A stretch of 64,000 bases of DNA from Megaleporinus macrocephalus (Eukaryota; Chordata; Actinopteri; Characiformes; Anostomidae). Of this stretch, positions 48,116 through 59,705 are shown piece after piece. The position numbers and the translations under genes were made by a program. The notes under the pieces were generated by a model, which did no database searches, was not told the origin of the DNA, and worked only from the letters and a program-made list of their open reading frames with translations. The stretch's first letter is position 1. Every line of letters starts with the position of its first letter. The stretch is from the NCBI GenBank assembly GCA_021613375.1, contig CM038702.1, forward strand, positions 24,740,349 through 24,804,348, in the 5' to 3' direction.

Positions 48116-51100
48116 TAGTTTAAATTTTAATTTGCATTCAGCTGTACTGACATATTTCTTGCCCACCATGGCAATGCTCTTTAGTAGTGGTTAGGTTTAG
48201 GTTTAAGTTGTGTTGCCTGTGTTGGTTTTCCTGCTCTTCATTGAGAAAATAGTTTATACACATTTATACTGAAGGGTATATGAAGGGTGCCGTTGGTTAG
48301 TGAAGGGAAGTGTTGGTTGGCTTTGCGTGAATCCAGCAAACTGCTTAATAACTTTGATGATGTGATGCCATGAACTATATACAACTTTGTTTAACTACTT
48401 TATCTTTCTCTGAAAGACTAAAAGCTCAAAGTGAGTAACAGTTTGCAGAACATTTAGATCAGACAGATGAAAACCAGTGCATGTACAAATGTGCAAGTGG
48501 ATAGCTAATCAGAATGCAACTAACAAAATCCTGATAGTCCCAACAAAGAGAAAATCCCAACTAGCTTTGAGTTCAGGAGACATCAGATGGTCTGTACATC
48601 TGTTGCTAGAGTGTCTGAAGCTGAAACTAGTTCAGTAGCTACAATGTAAACAAGAGCCCAATTTAATGTGATCTCAGTTGGATGTTACTTTTACTGTATA
48701 GAAGATTTTTTTAGAATATGTATGTGCTTTGCATGTTTTGATTCATGGCTTTGTTTGTTTTTTCAATCCAGCTACTAAGTCTTGCTCTAAAAGACACCCA
48801 GGACAGGCAAATACTTCCAAAACTTTTCATTTAGAGAGTGCATGGAAGTGGATACACATGCATGAGTGGTCACTTGAGTAAATACGGATTCAACATTCTG
48901 CTATTTGATCTTTAAAGAGGCCAAAACAGGAATTTCAGTTAAATTCAATTTATTTGCTCCACCCTTTCCACAACAACTGCAGTCATCCAGACAACACAGC
49001 TCATCCAGAAATGTGGGTATAGCTTTTAATGAATCATCAAGGGGGATATTGTGAGGAAAACACTTTTAAAGCGTGGGAAAGAACCACTGAGAGGAACCAA
49101 CACTGAAAAGAAGAAACTTATAAATACGAACCACCAAGACGAATTTGACTTAAAGGGGGAAAACATCCTCCTATCTGTGCTGCAGATAGTAGAGTTAGGA
49201 CACAAGTAGTACAATTTACTAGGAATATATATCAGAGGGGATCTGGGAGAAACATCTGCAGGAGAAACAAATTATATATGACATTGATGACGGTAGATGT
49301 GAGTTCAATATGAATATAAGACAAGATTAGAATTACAGCCATAACCCACTTGTGTGGGAAAGGCATCAATATGCTAACAGTCATAGATAACGAAATTCTC
49401 CCAACAACTGTGGTACCATAAATAGAAACACAGCACATTGCCAGGCCTGTATATTGAGAACTTTTGGTTTAGTGCAGTTCCAGCAGTGGAGATGGTTTCT
49501 GCTCCTGTCCCAGTGGAGCAGCTACAAAAGCAGCATTGGATCTGGCTGTGTAGAGGATTGTGTGGATACTACGTGTGGGGAACCATAACTGCTGGCCCAG
49601 CCACAGGTTTCTCCACCTGTTTTTTTAATCCCCTCTCCCATTTAAGCCTTGATGAAATTGCAGTTGTCGTAAAAGCGAAAGCATGCTGTGTCTGTATAAA
49701 CATCACTTCTGACCTGCACTCACTGGAACAAGTGGAGTAACATTTAAATTTATAACACATTAGGGTTAGTAAGTAGAAGAGGAGATGTTTAACCGTAATT
49801 TGAATTTGATGAAAAACTTCTGTTGTGTGTATTTTCTTATGTGTAAAGAAAAAAAACATAATCTTTAATGTATAGAATTCTAATAATTATGGAACTAGGT
49901 CTAGAAAGTTGCTTTTAAATGATATTAGAAAAATAGCAATAATACGTCTGCATGTCTAAAGGTTAAGTGCTGCACTTGTTTTTCTTCTCATTGGATTTCT
50001 TCTCACATCTGCTGCCCCGTAAAGTCAGGGAGACGAGCCTGCTGAGCCATAGTGCAGAACTCAACAGGCTGTTGGGCTAGCATTAGTATTAGCATCTTCA
50101 CTGGGTCCCAGTTTGATTGATTTGGGTCTTCTGTCTGCTGGCACTTTCACAGGGTTTTAGGAGGCCATGGAGGAGGAAGAGATGTCAATAAGCAGGACTA
50201 TAAATGAAATATCATTGGGTGTAAACATTCTGATGAGAGCGCGTACAGGCCAGATGGAGACTCTTCTAATGGCGCTGATTTTACAGCACAGTTACGTGAC
50301 TCGCATGACATCAGATCTGGCTCACCAGCTGGTGTAGAAAGCACTTTGTGTTTCTCATCTTTCCTTCCCATCCCTTCCTTTATCCAAATCTCTCTCTCAC
50401 ACACTTTCTTTCTCTGTCGTTCTTTCCCCTTCTGCCTGACTAATTGCTTGTCTTTCTCACTATGTTGAGTTAGCACAGGCTAATTGTATGAATGTAGACT
50501 TAGCCAGTGCAGACTTTCTGCAGCTACTTTCCTTTTCAATAGCCCAGTGAAATTGTTCAATTCTGCTGTAAGATATATAACACATATATCATGTGTTCAG
50601 AGGCTGCTGCATTGTTTAAAATGCTTGTCCTTTAGACGAAATACCTGGGAAGATGCTGGGTTGATCAAATCGCTATACACTCAGCAGAAGTATCTCATCT
50701 AGAGTTCCAGACACGATCGAAAGCATCTTGCTCCTCTGGACGTATTTATGCCTTAAAACCAAAAGCAGATACATTGGATGTACAGTTTGTGAAGAATCAG
50801 CCCCAGCATGGTTTGGGAGGAGAAAAGCAATACAACTTGTGCAGGTTCTTTGAGGCAGTCTAGAGCAAAGAGTACATATTATCACTGCTGTTACATTGCT
50901 AACATAAAATTGGTATCTCCCAAATATAAACTTTATACAAAAAGGTAAAAGGTAAACCCTGCGTAGTAATTTGATGTGAAAGGGTGGGTTGGAAAGGGGT
51001 AGGGATAGGAACCAGGGTCTACAGCACATCTACATGCCACATGTGATTAAAAAAGGCAAAATAGAGTGAAAAATGGCTTTTGCATTTGCATGTAAAGATC

Positions 51101-51262
51101 TTTATATTAAAGCTGAACTAGCGCTCATATTCATTATTTCATTGTAACTCCAACATACTGTGTAGGCCTTTTGTCATGTCCAAATATTCATGGACCTGAT
51201 TGCATGCATGGCATTCTCAATACTGCACCAGAATGAATGGGCAACTATTAACTATTAAATAT
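48116..51262. other. Intronic sequence, no gene recognised
   Basis: No supported coding sequence. 49980-50340 is more complex than average. Open frames at 49438-49740 and 50673-51029 have no motif. Confidence 0.4.
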
Positions 51263-51803
51263 TAACATCTACCATTACAGAGCAATCTAATTACACCTAG
51301 CATTACTAGACAGACTTACAGAATAATCACATTACATGTACCATTACTGGACAATAATATTACACCTGCCATTACAGGACAATCACATAACACCAACCAT
51401 CACAGGACAATCACATTACAACCACTATTACAGGACAATCACATTACACTTACGATTACTGGAAAATCATATTACACCTGCCATTACAGAGCAATCACAT
51501 TACACCTACCATATCACACCTATTATTATAGGACGATCACATTACCGTTACCATTACAGAGCAATTACATTACACCTATCATATCACACCTATTATTACA
51601 GGACGATCACATTACCGTTACCGTTACAGAGCAATCATATTACATCTATTATTACAGAGCAATTACATTACACCTTCCACTACAGTAAAATCACATAATA
51701 TTTAATATTACAGAGCAATCACATTACACCTACCATTACTGAATAATCACATTACTTCTATTATTACAGAGAAGTCAAATTACACCTACCATTACAGAAC
51801 ATA
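51263..51803 (+). repeat. 28-bp tandem repeat array, about 18 degenerate copies
   Basis: Units follow CATTACAGAGCAATCACATT plus ACACCTAC, with variants such as CATTACAGGACAATCACATT and a shortened unit containing ACCTATCATATCAC. A 120-codon open frame over it is a by-product of the repeat. Confidence 0.88.
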
Positions 51804-51904
51804 TAATTAGAGGCAGGAGTGCAAAGAAACTTATCCCACAGGCGGAGTTACCTGCAACAGACAAATAGACAAGTTGTAACATTTTGTCACTTTCTAAATA
51901 TATA

Positions 51905-53487
51905 CAGTGCCCTCCATAATTATTGGCACCCCTGGTTAAGATGTGTCAAAAGCCTTAAAATAAATTCAGTTTTTATTGTGGAAACATACTGTCACACTGA
52001 AAAGTGTAGAAAAATGTAACCTTTAACTCAAGTAGAGTTTTAGGGGGAAAATAAAATCCCTGACTAAGAAATAATATTTCTTCATAAAATCACCTGTTCC
52101 ACAATTATTGGCACCCCTAACAATTCTTAGGAAATAAATGTAATTAAAGAATTTCTGTCACTTCTACAGTAGTTTACGAAGTTAATCAAAGTATGTAGGA
52201 ACATTTAATTAGCAATTCACAACTTCCTGTTTCCCTGGGGTATAATTATGACGTGACACAGAGGCCATTTCTCTTCAACATGGGAAAGACAAAGGAACAT
52301 AGCATTCAAGTAAGGCAGATGTGTGTTGACCTTCACAGGTCAGGCAATGGTTACAAGAAAATAGCCACTCGCCTACACCTGTCCGTATCTACTGTCAGAG
52401 GAATTATTAAGAAGTTTAAAACAACTGGAACAGTGGTAAACAAGTCTGGACGAGGACGCAAGTTTATTTGCCACCACGCACAGTGAGGAGGATGATAAGA
52501 GAAATAAAAGGTTCTCCAAAGCTCACTGTTACGGAACTGCAACAAATGGTAGCATCTTGGGGTCACGAAGTCTCCAAAACAACCATCAGACGCTATCTAC
52601 ACGCCAACAAGCTGTTTGGGAGGCATGCACGGAAAAAACCTTTTCTCACTCACAATCATAAACGTAAACGTTTGGAGTTTGCTAAGCAGTACTGGAACTT
52701 CAACTGGGACCGTGTGCTTTGGTCAGATGAAACAAAGATAGAGCTTTTTGGCAACAAATGCTGTAAGTGGGTCTGGCGTAACACAAGAGCTGACTATGCA
52801 GAAAAGCACCTCATGCCCACTGTGATGCTGTGGGCCTGCTTTTCTTCCAAAGGCCCAGGGAACCTTGTTAGGGTGCATGGCATCATGAATGCTTTGAAAT
52901 ACCAGGACATTTTAAAACAAAATCTGGTGGCTTCTGCCCGAAAGCTGAAGATGGGTCGTCACTGGGTCTTTCAGCAAGATAATGACCCTAAACATATGGC
53001 AAGATCTACACAGAAATGGTTGACCACACACAGAATCAAGCTCCTCCCATGGCCATCTCAGTCCCCAGACCTTAACCCCATTGAAAACCTGTGGGGTGAG
53101 CTGAAGAGGAGAGTGCAGAGGAGAGGACCCAGGTCGCTGGATGATTTAGAGAGATTGTGCAAAGAGGAATGGTCGAAGATACCTCTTTCTGTGTTCTCCC
53201 ATCTTGTGAAACATTATAGGAGAAGATTAGGTGCTGTTTTGTTGGCAAAGGGGGGTTGTACAAAGTATTAACATCAGGGGTGCTAATAATTGTGGCACAC
53301 ATTATTTGATGTTAAACAATTATTTCTTAATGTGGGATTTCTTTCCTACTGAATAAATGCACTTGAGATAAAGGTTGGATTTTGCTCTTTTTTTCCATCG
53401 TGGTCCTATATTATTTAAAAAAACCCTCAATTTATTAGAAGCTAAAGAACACATCTTAACCAGGGGTGCCAATAATTATGGAGGGCA

Positions 53488-53490
<3 letters not shown>
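51905..53490 (+). mobile_element. Nearly intact Tc1-family transposon, 1,586 bp
   Basis: Bounded by TA on both sides (51903-51904 and 53491-53492), the normal Tc1 target duplication. The outer ends start CAGTGCCCTCCATAATTATT and are perfect inverted repeats for about 41 bp. A second copy of the core phrase lies inside each end, at 52099-52120 (ACAATTATTGGCACCCCTAA) and 53276-53295. Each is about 215 bp from its terminus, an IR/DR layout as in Sleeping Beauty-like elements. One transposase gene lies between, with a single frameshift. Confidence 0.95.
52280..53271 (+). pseudogene. Tc1-like DD34E transposase, one frameshift
   Basis: Starts MGKTKEHSIQ (an in-frame Met at 52253 is also possible, but the family starts at MGKTKE). 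The N-terminal helix-turn-helix covers VRQMCVDLHRSGNGY to STVRGIIKKF, followed by the basic GRGRK. A single base appears missing in the T-rich stretch at about 52463-52469. The first frame stops at 52486, and the second frame carries on through PPRTVRRMI to TKY at 53271. Catalytic residues are present: Asp in VLWSDETKIELFG, Asp in FQQDNDPKH and, 34 residues later, Glu in SPDLNPIENLW. Total length about 330-340 codons, normal for the family. The break likely makes this copy non-autonomous, though its ends could still be moved by a relative. Confidence 0.93.

Positions 53491-53570
<80 letters not shown>
53491..53570. repeat. (TA)n microsatellite
   Basis: About 40 TA units directly abutting the right end of the Tc1 element. 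The left flank is only TATATA, so the element probably inserted at one end of a TA run. Confidence 0.95.
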
Positions 53571-53573
<3 letters not shown>

Positions 53574-54712
53574 CAGCATCTCCATTTGTTGTGATTTGCA
53601 GTTTTTTCATTTTATCATTCATGCTCAGCCGTGACACAGAAATGACTTGTTAGTGTGTAGTAAGAGTATATCAGATACAGCATTGTTGCTGGGGTTTTTT
53701 ACACACAGGGTAGAGAGTGATGGAGAGTGTGAAGGAGTTATAGTCTCTTTCATGAAACTGTACAATTTACCATCAACATCTAACCAGGCCGGTTTGACGA
53801 CTTTAGACATGCCCTGAGTTTGTAATAAGTTCTTCCTGTCCTGAGAGTTTAAGTGTAAAGCACAGGCTCTGCTCCTAGAGATCTACTACAGCGAAGCTTT
53901 TAGCTCCTACCAGCTCCAGGGAGTCTTCCATCCTGCTGAGTTCAGTCCCATCCTAAATCTAACACACTAATATGTCTTAGCTAAATTTCCCTCCTTACCC
54001 CAAATGTAGTTAATCAGCCAAGACTTTTCAGCCTTAGTAAAAAACAGAAAATATATATTTAAGCAGGAAATTGCAGGCCTTAACTTAACTACATAGTATA
54101 TGACAGTTTTAGTATTTAGTGTGTCCGTGCTCCAGCTTCACAGCCTTCGTTCTTTTCAGGAGTCGCACTGTAAGGCTTTTTAAACGAAAGTTTAGTTGAG
54201 AAGAGCAGGTCTTGCAGGGTTATTAGGAGCCCAACTTTAATGCATCTTTTAATGTTAATGTTTTGAAAGCTGAGGTATAGGAAGTTCCTGTTTGTTTATT
54301 TTTATATTTATTTGCTTGTTTTACTTGTTTGTATGCAAGTGTATTTCATTAACATTGGAAATTAAATAAATTAAGTGATCTCTGACTGTATGTATACACT
54401 CCTGGGCAACAAATGGGCCAAGTCCAGTATGGCAGCACATTAAGCTTCTAATGGCCTCAACAACAAATCATTAAACAAAAAGTTTAATGTAAGTTAGTAT
54501 GGAAAGCTTTTCCCTTTAATTTCTACAAATAGCAAAAGTTTTGTGTTTAAATGTACAAACACTCTTTTACAGAAGGAGAAGTCAGTCTTGTTTCACTTAG
54601 CATGGATGTCTAATGAACAGTTGAAAACATTTAAAAACGTTTCAAAATTTTAAATATATATTTTTTTTATAATAAAAAGGTTTTTTCATGAAAAATCTCA
54701 GAGAACACAGAT

Positions 54713-54748
<36 letters not shown>

Positions 54749-54764
54749 ATACATTTATATGTCT

Positions 54765-54798
<34 letters not shown>

Positions 54799-55403
54799 TT
54801 ATGCAGAAGAGGGAAGGGGGGTAAGGGGGCAAAACTCAAATTGCCATCTTATAATCAAACATGAATAAATGTGGAATTGTTTGGAAGAACTTTGCTTGTT
54901 ACCTTGCGAACCTACTGTTTCACAGACCAATGGAAATTTTAAAGAGGCCGGACAAACTTACAGACCTCTGATCTGATCTTCTGATATTCTTGCAGAGATT
55001 TTTTTTTTACATTTTATAACGGGTCATTAAGCGATGCACATTTTCTATTATATCAGCGCTTTATCCAAAGGTAATTGTACTGTAGACGTAATTCCATTGT
55101 AAGTAATTTCACCCTACATTAGCTTGACTGTTTCTTTTAGTAATAGAAAGTGGATGATTCATAACACGCATCCCATTCGTCCATTCCAATGTCATTTGGG
55201 AGATGTTTTCCACCATTACCGGAATATGCCAAGCGACTGCCCAATGAAAACAGATCAATGCTTGAGTCTCGCAGAGAGAACGTGCTTCAGTATCGATTCG
55301 TGCCCTGTGCCGGCATTATTCACTCTCAGTATTTCGTGCACCATCTAATTTCATTAAGTAACTTATGTTTTTTTTCTGTACTGAAGAAAAAAGGAGTAGA
55401 TAG

Positions 55404-55405
<2 letters not shown>
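53571..55405. other. Intronic sequence with short simple repeats
   Basis: (CA)n at 54723-54749 and (GA)n at 54766-54794. No gene recognised. Confidence 0.45.

Positions 55406-55464
<59 letters not shown>
55406..55464. repeat. (GA)n microsatellite
   Basis: About 29 GA units. Confidence 0.95.
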
Positions 55465-55466
<2 letters not shown>

Positions 55467-55723
55467 ATAAGAGTTCATATTTAAAATTTATTTGACCAAT
55501 AATAAAATAGAAGGCATTTTTTTTATTTACAACAAATGACTATTAAAGTGTATTAAATGTCTGTGTTAATGTCAGCTTTATTTAAACGCTAACTCTACAC
55601 TCACAAACCACCAGCTACAGAGCAGAGAAGAAGTTTAGAAGAAAGATTGAACAGAGGCTTTGGATCATACAGATCCAAATCTGAAGGCACATTTTCAGCA
55701 ACTAAAGTCAAAATGATTATTAT

Positions 55724-56233
55724 CCACAGTGGAAGTACACAGTAGGTGTTTCTAATAAAGTGGACTGTGAGTGAAAGTACACAGTAGGTGTTTCTCATGA
55801 AGTGGCCAGTGAGTGGAGGTACAAGGTAGGTGTTTCTAATAAAGTGGCCTGTGAGGAGAAGTACAAGGTAGGTGTTTCTAATAAAGTGGCCAGTGAGTGG
55901 AAGTACACAGAAGGTGTTTCTCATAAAGTGGCCAGTGAGTGGAAGTACAAGGTAGATGTACCTAATAAAGTGGCCGGTGAGGAGAAGTACAAGCTAGGTG
56001 CTTCTAATAAAGTGGCCAGTGAGTAAAATCACTAGGTAGGTGTTTCTAATAAAGTGGCCAGTAAGTGGAAGTACACAGTAGGTGTTTCTGATAAAGTGGC
56101 CAATGAGTTGAAGTACAAGGTAGGTGTTTCTTATAAATTGGCCAGTGAGCGGAAGTATACAGTAGGTGTTCCTAAAAAAGTGGCCAGTGAGTGGAAGTAC
56201 ACAGTAGGTGTTTCCAATAAAGTGGCCAGTGAG
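55724..56233 (+). repeat. 42-bp minisatellite, about 12 copies
   Basis: Units follow GTGTTTCTAATAAAGTGGCC plus AGTGAGTGGAAGTACACAGT plus AG, with GTACAAGG and GTGAGGAG variants. One unit has GTACCTAATAAAGTGGCC, a phrase very common in fish genomes and probably derived from a transposon end. The length is a multiple of three, so frames stay open (pattern KVASEWKYTVG), but there is no start context or known protein. Confidence 0.93.
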
Positions 56234-57241
56234 AATAAAATGAAGTAGTTCATTGTTTTAAAATGAAGAATAGTTTCTTATAACGTTGAGAGTTTTCAAG
56301 GCGTTTGGTTGTGACGTGGTTGTAGGGTCATAGACAAACACCTTCTCCTTTTGTTGACTTCAAAAACAGCACCGGGTGTTTCTGATTGTCTCCAGGTTTT
56401 TTTTTCTTTCTGTATTATTTGTTTGAACCCACCATGCCGCTCCCTGGGATTAGCGTCTTAAATTGGATTTCTTTCCTTTTTTTTCTTTTTAAAGCTGCCA
56501 AGCCGTTAATAGGAAGGAATTATTCATAATAGCTTGAGTAAGGTTTAATAAAGCGTCAACATCTCAAACACAAACTTGTTTTGAACACCTGCCAGTTTGG
56601 GCACTGAGAGCGTTTCTCCTGCTCATAATTCTTATGCACAAATGTCATTTCCTCATTTCCTGAGCCAGAGATGGGAGCAGTGGGCCCAGTGCGGTGATAG
56701 AGGTTGCTGTTAGAGCGTTGAACATTTCAGGAGGTGCCTTTTATGAAGCTTTCATATATGGTGCTTATTGTAAATGTTTATGATATCATATACGGGACTA
56801 TGGCAGAGAGAAACAATGCCCCAGGCGTTTCGCCTTAAATACACATAAGCATTTATCACTGTGTGTGCAGACACACAATATTGAATTGCTTCTCAATATG
56901 AGCTGATGCTAAACTCTGGCTGAGACATCCATAAGTTCCACTTTTTAGAGAGGAGAAGTTGGATATATATATATATATGATCCAAACGCTGTGCTCCAAC
57001 TGGACTGGTGCTCCAAGCTGAAAGTGCTTTGAGCCATTTAGTCTTTTGTGTTTGAGTTTGTGTGGATGAGTTTCTTTCATCCTTCTATTCCAGTGTGCTG
57101 AATTCGTTGTATTTGGTTTAACTTTCACTTTCAACATGAAAAAGGGAAGAACAAAAGAAAAAGTAAATAAAGGGAATCTCACCACACCAACTGACAGGTT
57201 TATGTCTTTTTAAGAGTTTTCTATGTTTGTGTGTTTTGCAG
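56234..57241. other. Intronic sequence before the third trhde exon
   Basis: 56400-56720 is complex with T-rich runs. A short TA run lies near 56963-56980. Nothing coding until the acceptor at 57239-57241. Confidence 0.45.
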
Positions 57242-57379
57242 GAGAAGCAGAGGTTCCTGACTGATGTCCTTCATGAGGTGATGCTGCTGGATGGTCTGGC
57301 CAGTTCCCATCCCATCTCGCAGGAGGTTTTTGAAGCCACAGATATCGACCGGGTCTTCGACTGGATCGCCTATAAAAAG
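57242..57379 (+). CDS. trhde: TRHDE-like M1 aminopeptidase, exon following the active site
   Basis: Internal exon of 138 bp (46 codons), phase 0 at both ends. It begins EKQRFLTDVLHEVMLLDGLA, contains SSHPISQEVFEATDIDRVFD and ends WIAYKK. This follows FPKWNM directly in the TRHDE family, so no exon is missing from the 24.1-kb intron before it. The acceptor GTGTTTTGCAG follows a T-rich stretch. The donor is unusual: after AAAAAG the intron starts GCAAGTAAAG. This fits the GC-type donor consensus (AG|GCAAGT) and keeps phase 0, which the family needs for the next residues (Gly-Ala-Ala, from memory). A GT donor 4 bp further on would shift the phase. The next exon was not found before 64000. Part of the domain that shapes the substrate pocket. 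Confidence 0.92.
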
Positions 57380-57385
57380 GCAAGT
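57380..57385 (+). promoter_or_regulatory. trhde: Probable GC-type 5' splice site
   Basis: The intron begins GCAAGT directly after the codons for AYKK. This matches the known GC-AG donor consensus almost perfectly. The competing GT at 57384-57385 would add four bases and move the junction to phase 1, inconsistent with the phase-0 junction expected from the family. Confidence 0.72.
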
Positions 57386-57483
57386 AAAGCTACCACTAAT
57401 AACGATGTATCAAATGAATCAAAAAGATGAAATTTCTCAACTTCTCAACTTATAAGCACAGATGTGGTATGCAGTGTTTAGAA

Positions 57484-57970
57484 CAGGGGTGCCTAAAATA
57501 TTTGTCTAGGGAACCAAGTAATGTTTTGGTGGGCAGAGGAACAAAAAAGTTAAAGATTTTCTTAGTAAAACACTTTAAACATATCGTCGCTCTCCAAAGA
57601 AAAAAGTAGTAACTTAAAAATAGTAACTTTACATGAGAAACCAAAAACATTTAACTTTTAATGTAAGTCAATGGAACCGGATTGTTGTTTTCAGAAGTTG
57701 TTTTGGAGCATTTCTATTGGTCCATTCATGATAAGATTTTCACACAATGTAAACAGCTGTCACGTCCAAATGATGCAGAAAAATAAAAACGGCAACAATA
57801 GAGATACATGTGTTTCTTTGGACAGCGGCAATATGAATATAATCATCCTAATGCAGTATGGCTGTTCTCTCATGTTCCCTGGCTGAGGATGAGGGTAGGG
57901 GGTGGTGTTAATATAATTTTCTGGCAGGCCAAATTAAACAAATAAAAAAGTCACACTTTCATCAGCCTTG
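57484..57970 (+). mobile_element. hAT-like nonautonomous element, 487 bp, with 8-bp target duplication
   Basis: Starts CAGGGGTGCC and ends CAGCCTTG; the reverse complement of the end (CAAGGCTG) matches 6 of 8 bases of the start. It is flanked by GTTTAGAA at 57476-57483 and GTTTAGAA at 57971-57978, a perfect 8-bp direct repeat as expected for hAT. It includes the palindromic core at 57580-57835. No coding sequence. Confidence 0.8.
57580..57835 (+). mobile_element. Palindromic-core repeat, copy 2 (inside the hAT-like element)
   Basis: The left edge CATATCGTCGCTCTCCAAAG pairs with the right edge TTTGGACAGCGGCAATATG. The interior has GTCAATGGAACCGGATTG and TTTTGGAGCATTTCTATTGG. Either nested in the hAT element or an internal module of it. 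Confidence 0.65.
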
Positions 57971-57978
57971 GTTTAGAA

Positions 57979-59665
57979 CCTACACCATTTATCTTCCTGT
58001 TTCAGTGAAGTCAGAAATAATTCATATAAATTGTCAACAGCAATAACAGGAACTTCTAAGGGATCACTTCTTAAACGGCAGGAACTTTTATGTGAGAGTT
58101 TGAAGGGTGGAAGAGATTACGACGGTGAGACTTAAGGCTCTCTAGGGACTTAAAACTCTTTAGGGAAAAACAGTGGCTTTCTCTGATCAGTGTCAAAATC
58201 TTAGTAAGATCGACACAACACAAAGCCTAGCACAGTTCCAGTAAAACAGGTGCCAGTGCAGTGATTATAGCCTGTGCTGGGCTGCCCAGGAGTCGATGCC
58301 TCCTAATGAGTCACCAACTGACTGACTGACTGATGTCCAATACTGAAATGCACATGAGTAAGCATTGCCCAAGACAAGTAGCAGGTGGCGCTATACACCA
58401 TTGACTGTTGCCTGTTGTTACATAATCAATAGGTGCACCAGAATTAGAACTGGAATGTTGTTATGTATGGATTACTAATTTTAGAATTAAAGCTCAGACT
58501 TGGACTTTTCCACCTTAAAAAATTATTTTTCTGGGATTTCTCTGCACAAAGAGTCTATTATTAGTTTGCTGATGTGCTAAAAGTGTATTTTTCTGAAATA
58601 AATATAATTTTGTTTCACATTTTTAAGCAATGAATTTATCTTAAAATAACAGCCTCTAAGTTATTTTGATGGGACTTTGATGGGTAATACAGAGAATTGT
58701 GTTTCTGTCATTGCCACTCTGGCCCCAGAACGCCTGCTATAGTGCTATGCAACTTTAATGAAGTGGGCACAAGACCCCTTATGTGAACTGCATAATGCTG
58801 TATAGCTCCACATCACCACATCAACAGCTGTGGGTCTTCAGTTAGCTATAAAAAAGAAGCAGACCTAGTATGCACATCAAGGCAGAGGCTGCAAAGAGAT
58901 GTTGCTGGAGGATGTGGCGAGAGCTAAAAGAGATGAAAGGATGCAAGACAGACTCACGGCAAATAGGAAAACAATACAGATCTGACAACAAGTGTTTATC
59001 CCTGCCAGTTATTTATGAAAGATAGTGACATAGGCTGTAACTTCATCTGTGTCGTCCCTGTCTCACAGATTATGCAGTTTCCCCGATACCATATCCTCAG
59101 TCCTGTTTCAGTCCAGCATGCAGCAGAAAATAGATACATTTCACACCAAGTGTCAAGCTGACACCAAATAAGCCTTGGAAGTTTGCAACCACCTTGTAAA
59201 TTAACATATGGATGCTACAGATTACACTTGGGGTTTCACACATAGAAACAACCGAAGTGTGATTAGTAGCATCCACAAGCCTGCGTGACACACATGCACC
59301 CGAAGGGGAGTTCTGTGTACTTTAGCTTAACAAATGCATGTATACAGATTGTCCATGAGGAGGGCTCAAAGTGCAGTTTATATTTATAGTAGTGCTGTAA
59401 CAGTGAAATACATTGTAGGGGACCCCAAGAGACCCCAAAAATACCAAGGCTGCTTTAGAAAGAACTTCATAAACATTTACTAATGGTTATTCTCCAAATG
59501 CTTTCTTGAGTTTGGGGCTTCTGAACTTTTCTGCCTAATGTTGAAATGGAAGTGTGTTCATTTTAACTGGCTGCAGACAGCTGTGTTCTAAATGATGTCC
59601 ACTATATCTGCAATCTGCAAACAGACAGATATGTGTTATCAGTATTTGTTCATTAAAACTAATTT

Positions 59666-59669
<4 letters not shown>
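57979..59669. other. Intronic sequence, no gene recognised
   Basis: The next trhde exon was not found here. ACTG tetramer run near 58318-58332. No repeat family named. Confidence 0.4.

Positions 59670-59703
<34 letters not shown>
59670..59703. repeat. (GT)n microsatellite
   Basis: About 17 GT units. Confidence 0.93.

Positions 59704-59705
<2 letters not shown>

Larger units (their letters stand above)
33123..57241 (+). other. trhde: trhde intron, 24.1 kb
   Basis: Bounded by GTATGA and TTGCAG, phase 0 on both sides. No host gene recognised inside. It holds the Rex1-like and Tc1 elements listed below. Confidence 0.88.

Noticed and set aside
51336..51698. 120-codon open frame with His/Tyr/Thr repeats
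   Set aside because: Produced by the 28-bp tandem array; no start context or known protein.
52253..52280. Start of the Tc1 transposase at 52253
   Set aside because: The family normally starts at MGKTKE, which is 52280; the upstream Met adds nine residues with no family support.
55802..56248. Open frames with KVASEW repeats as a repeat protein gene
   Set aside because: Follows from a 42-bp unit that is a multiple of three; stops occur in variant units and no family is known.
57380..57384. GT donor four bases after the AAG codon as the true exon end
   Set aside because: It would put the junction in phase 1, while the TRHDE family continues directly after AYKK in phase 0; the GC donor fits consensus and phase.
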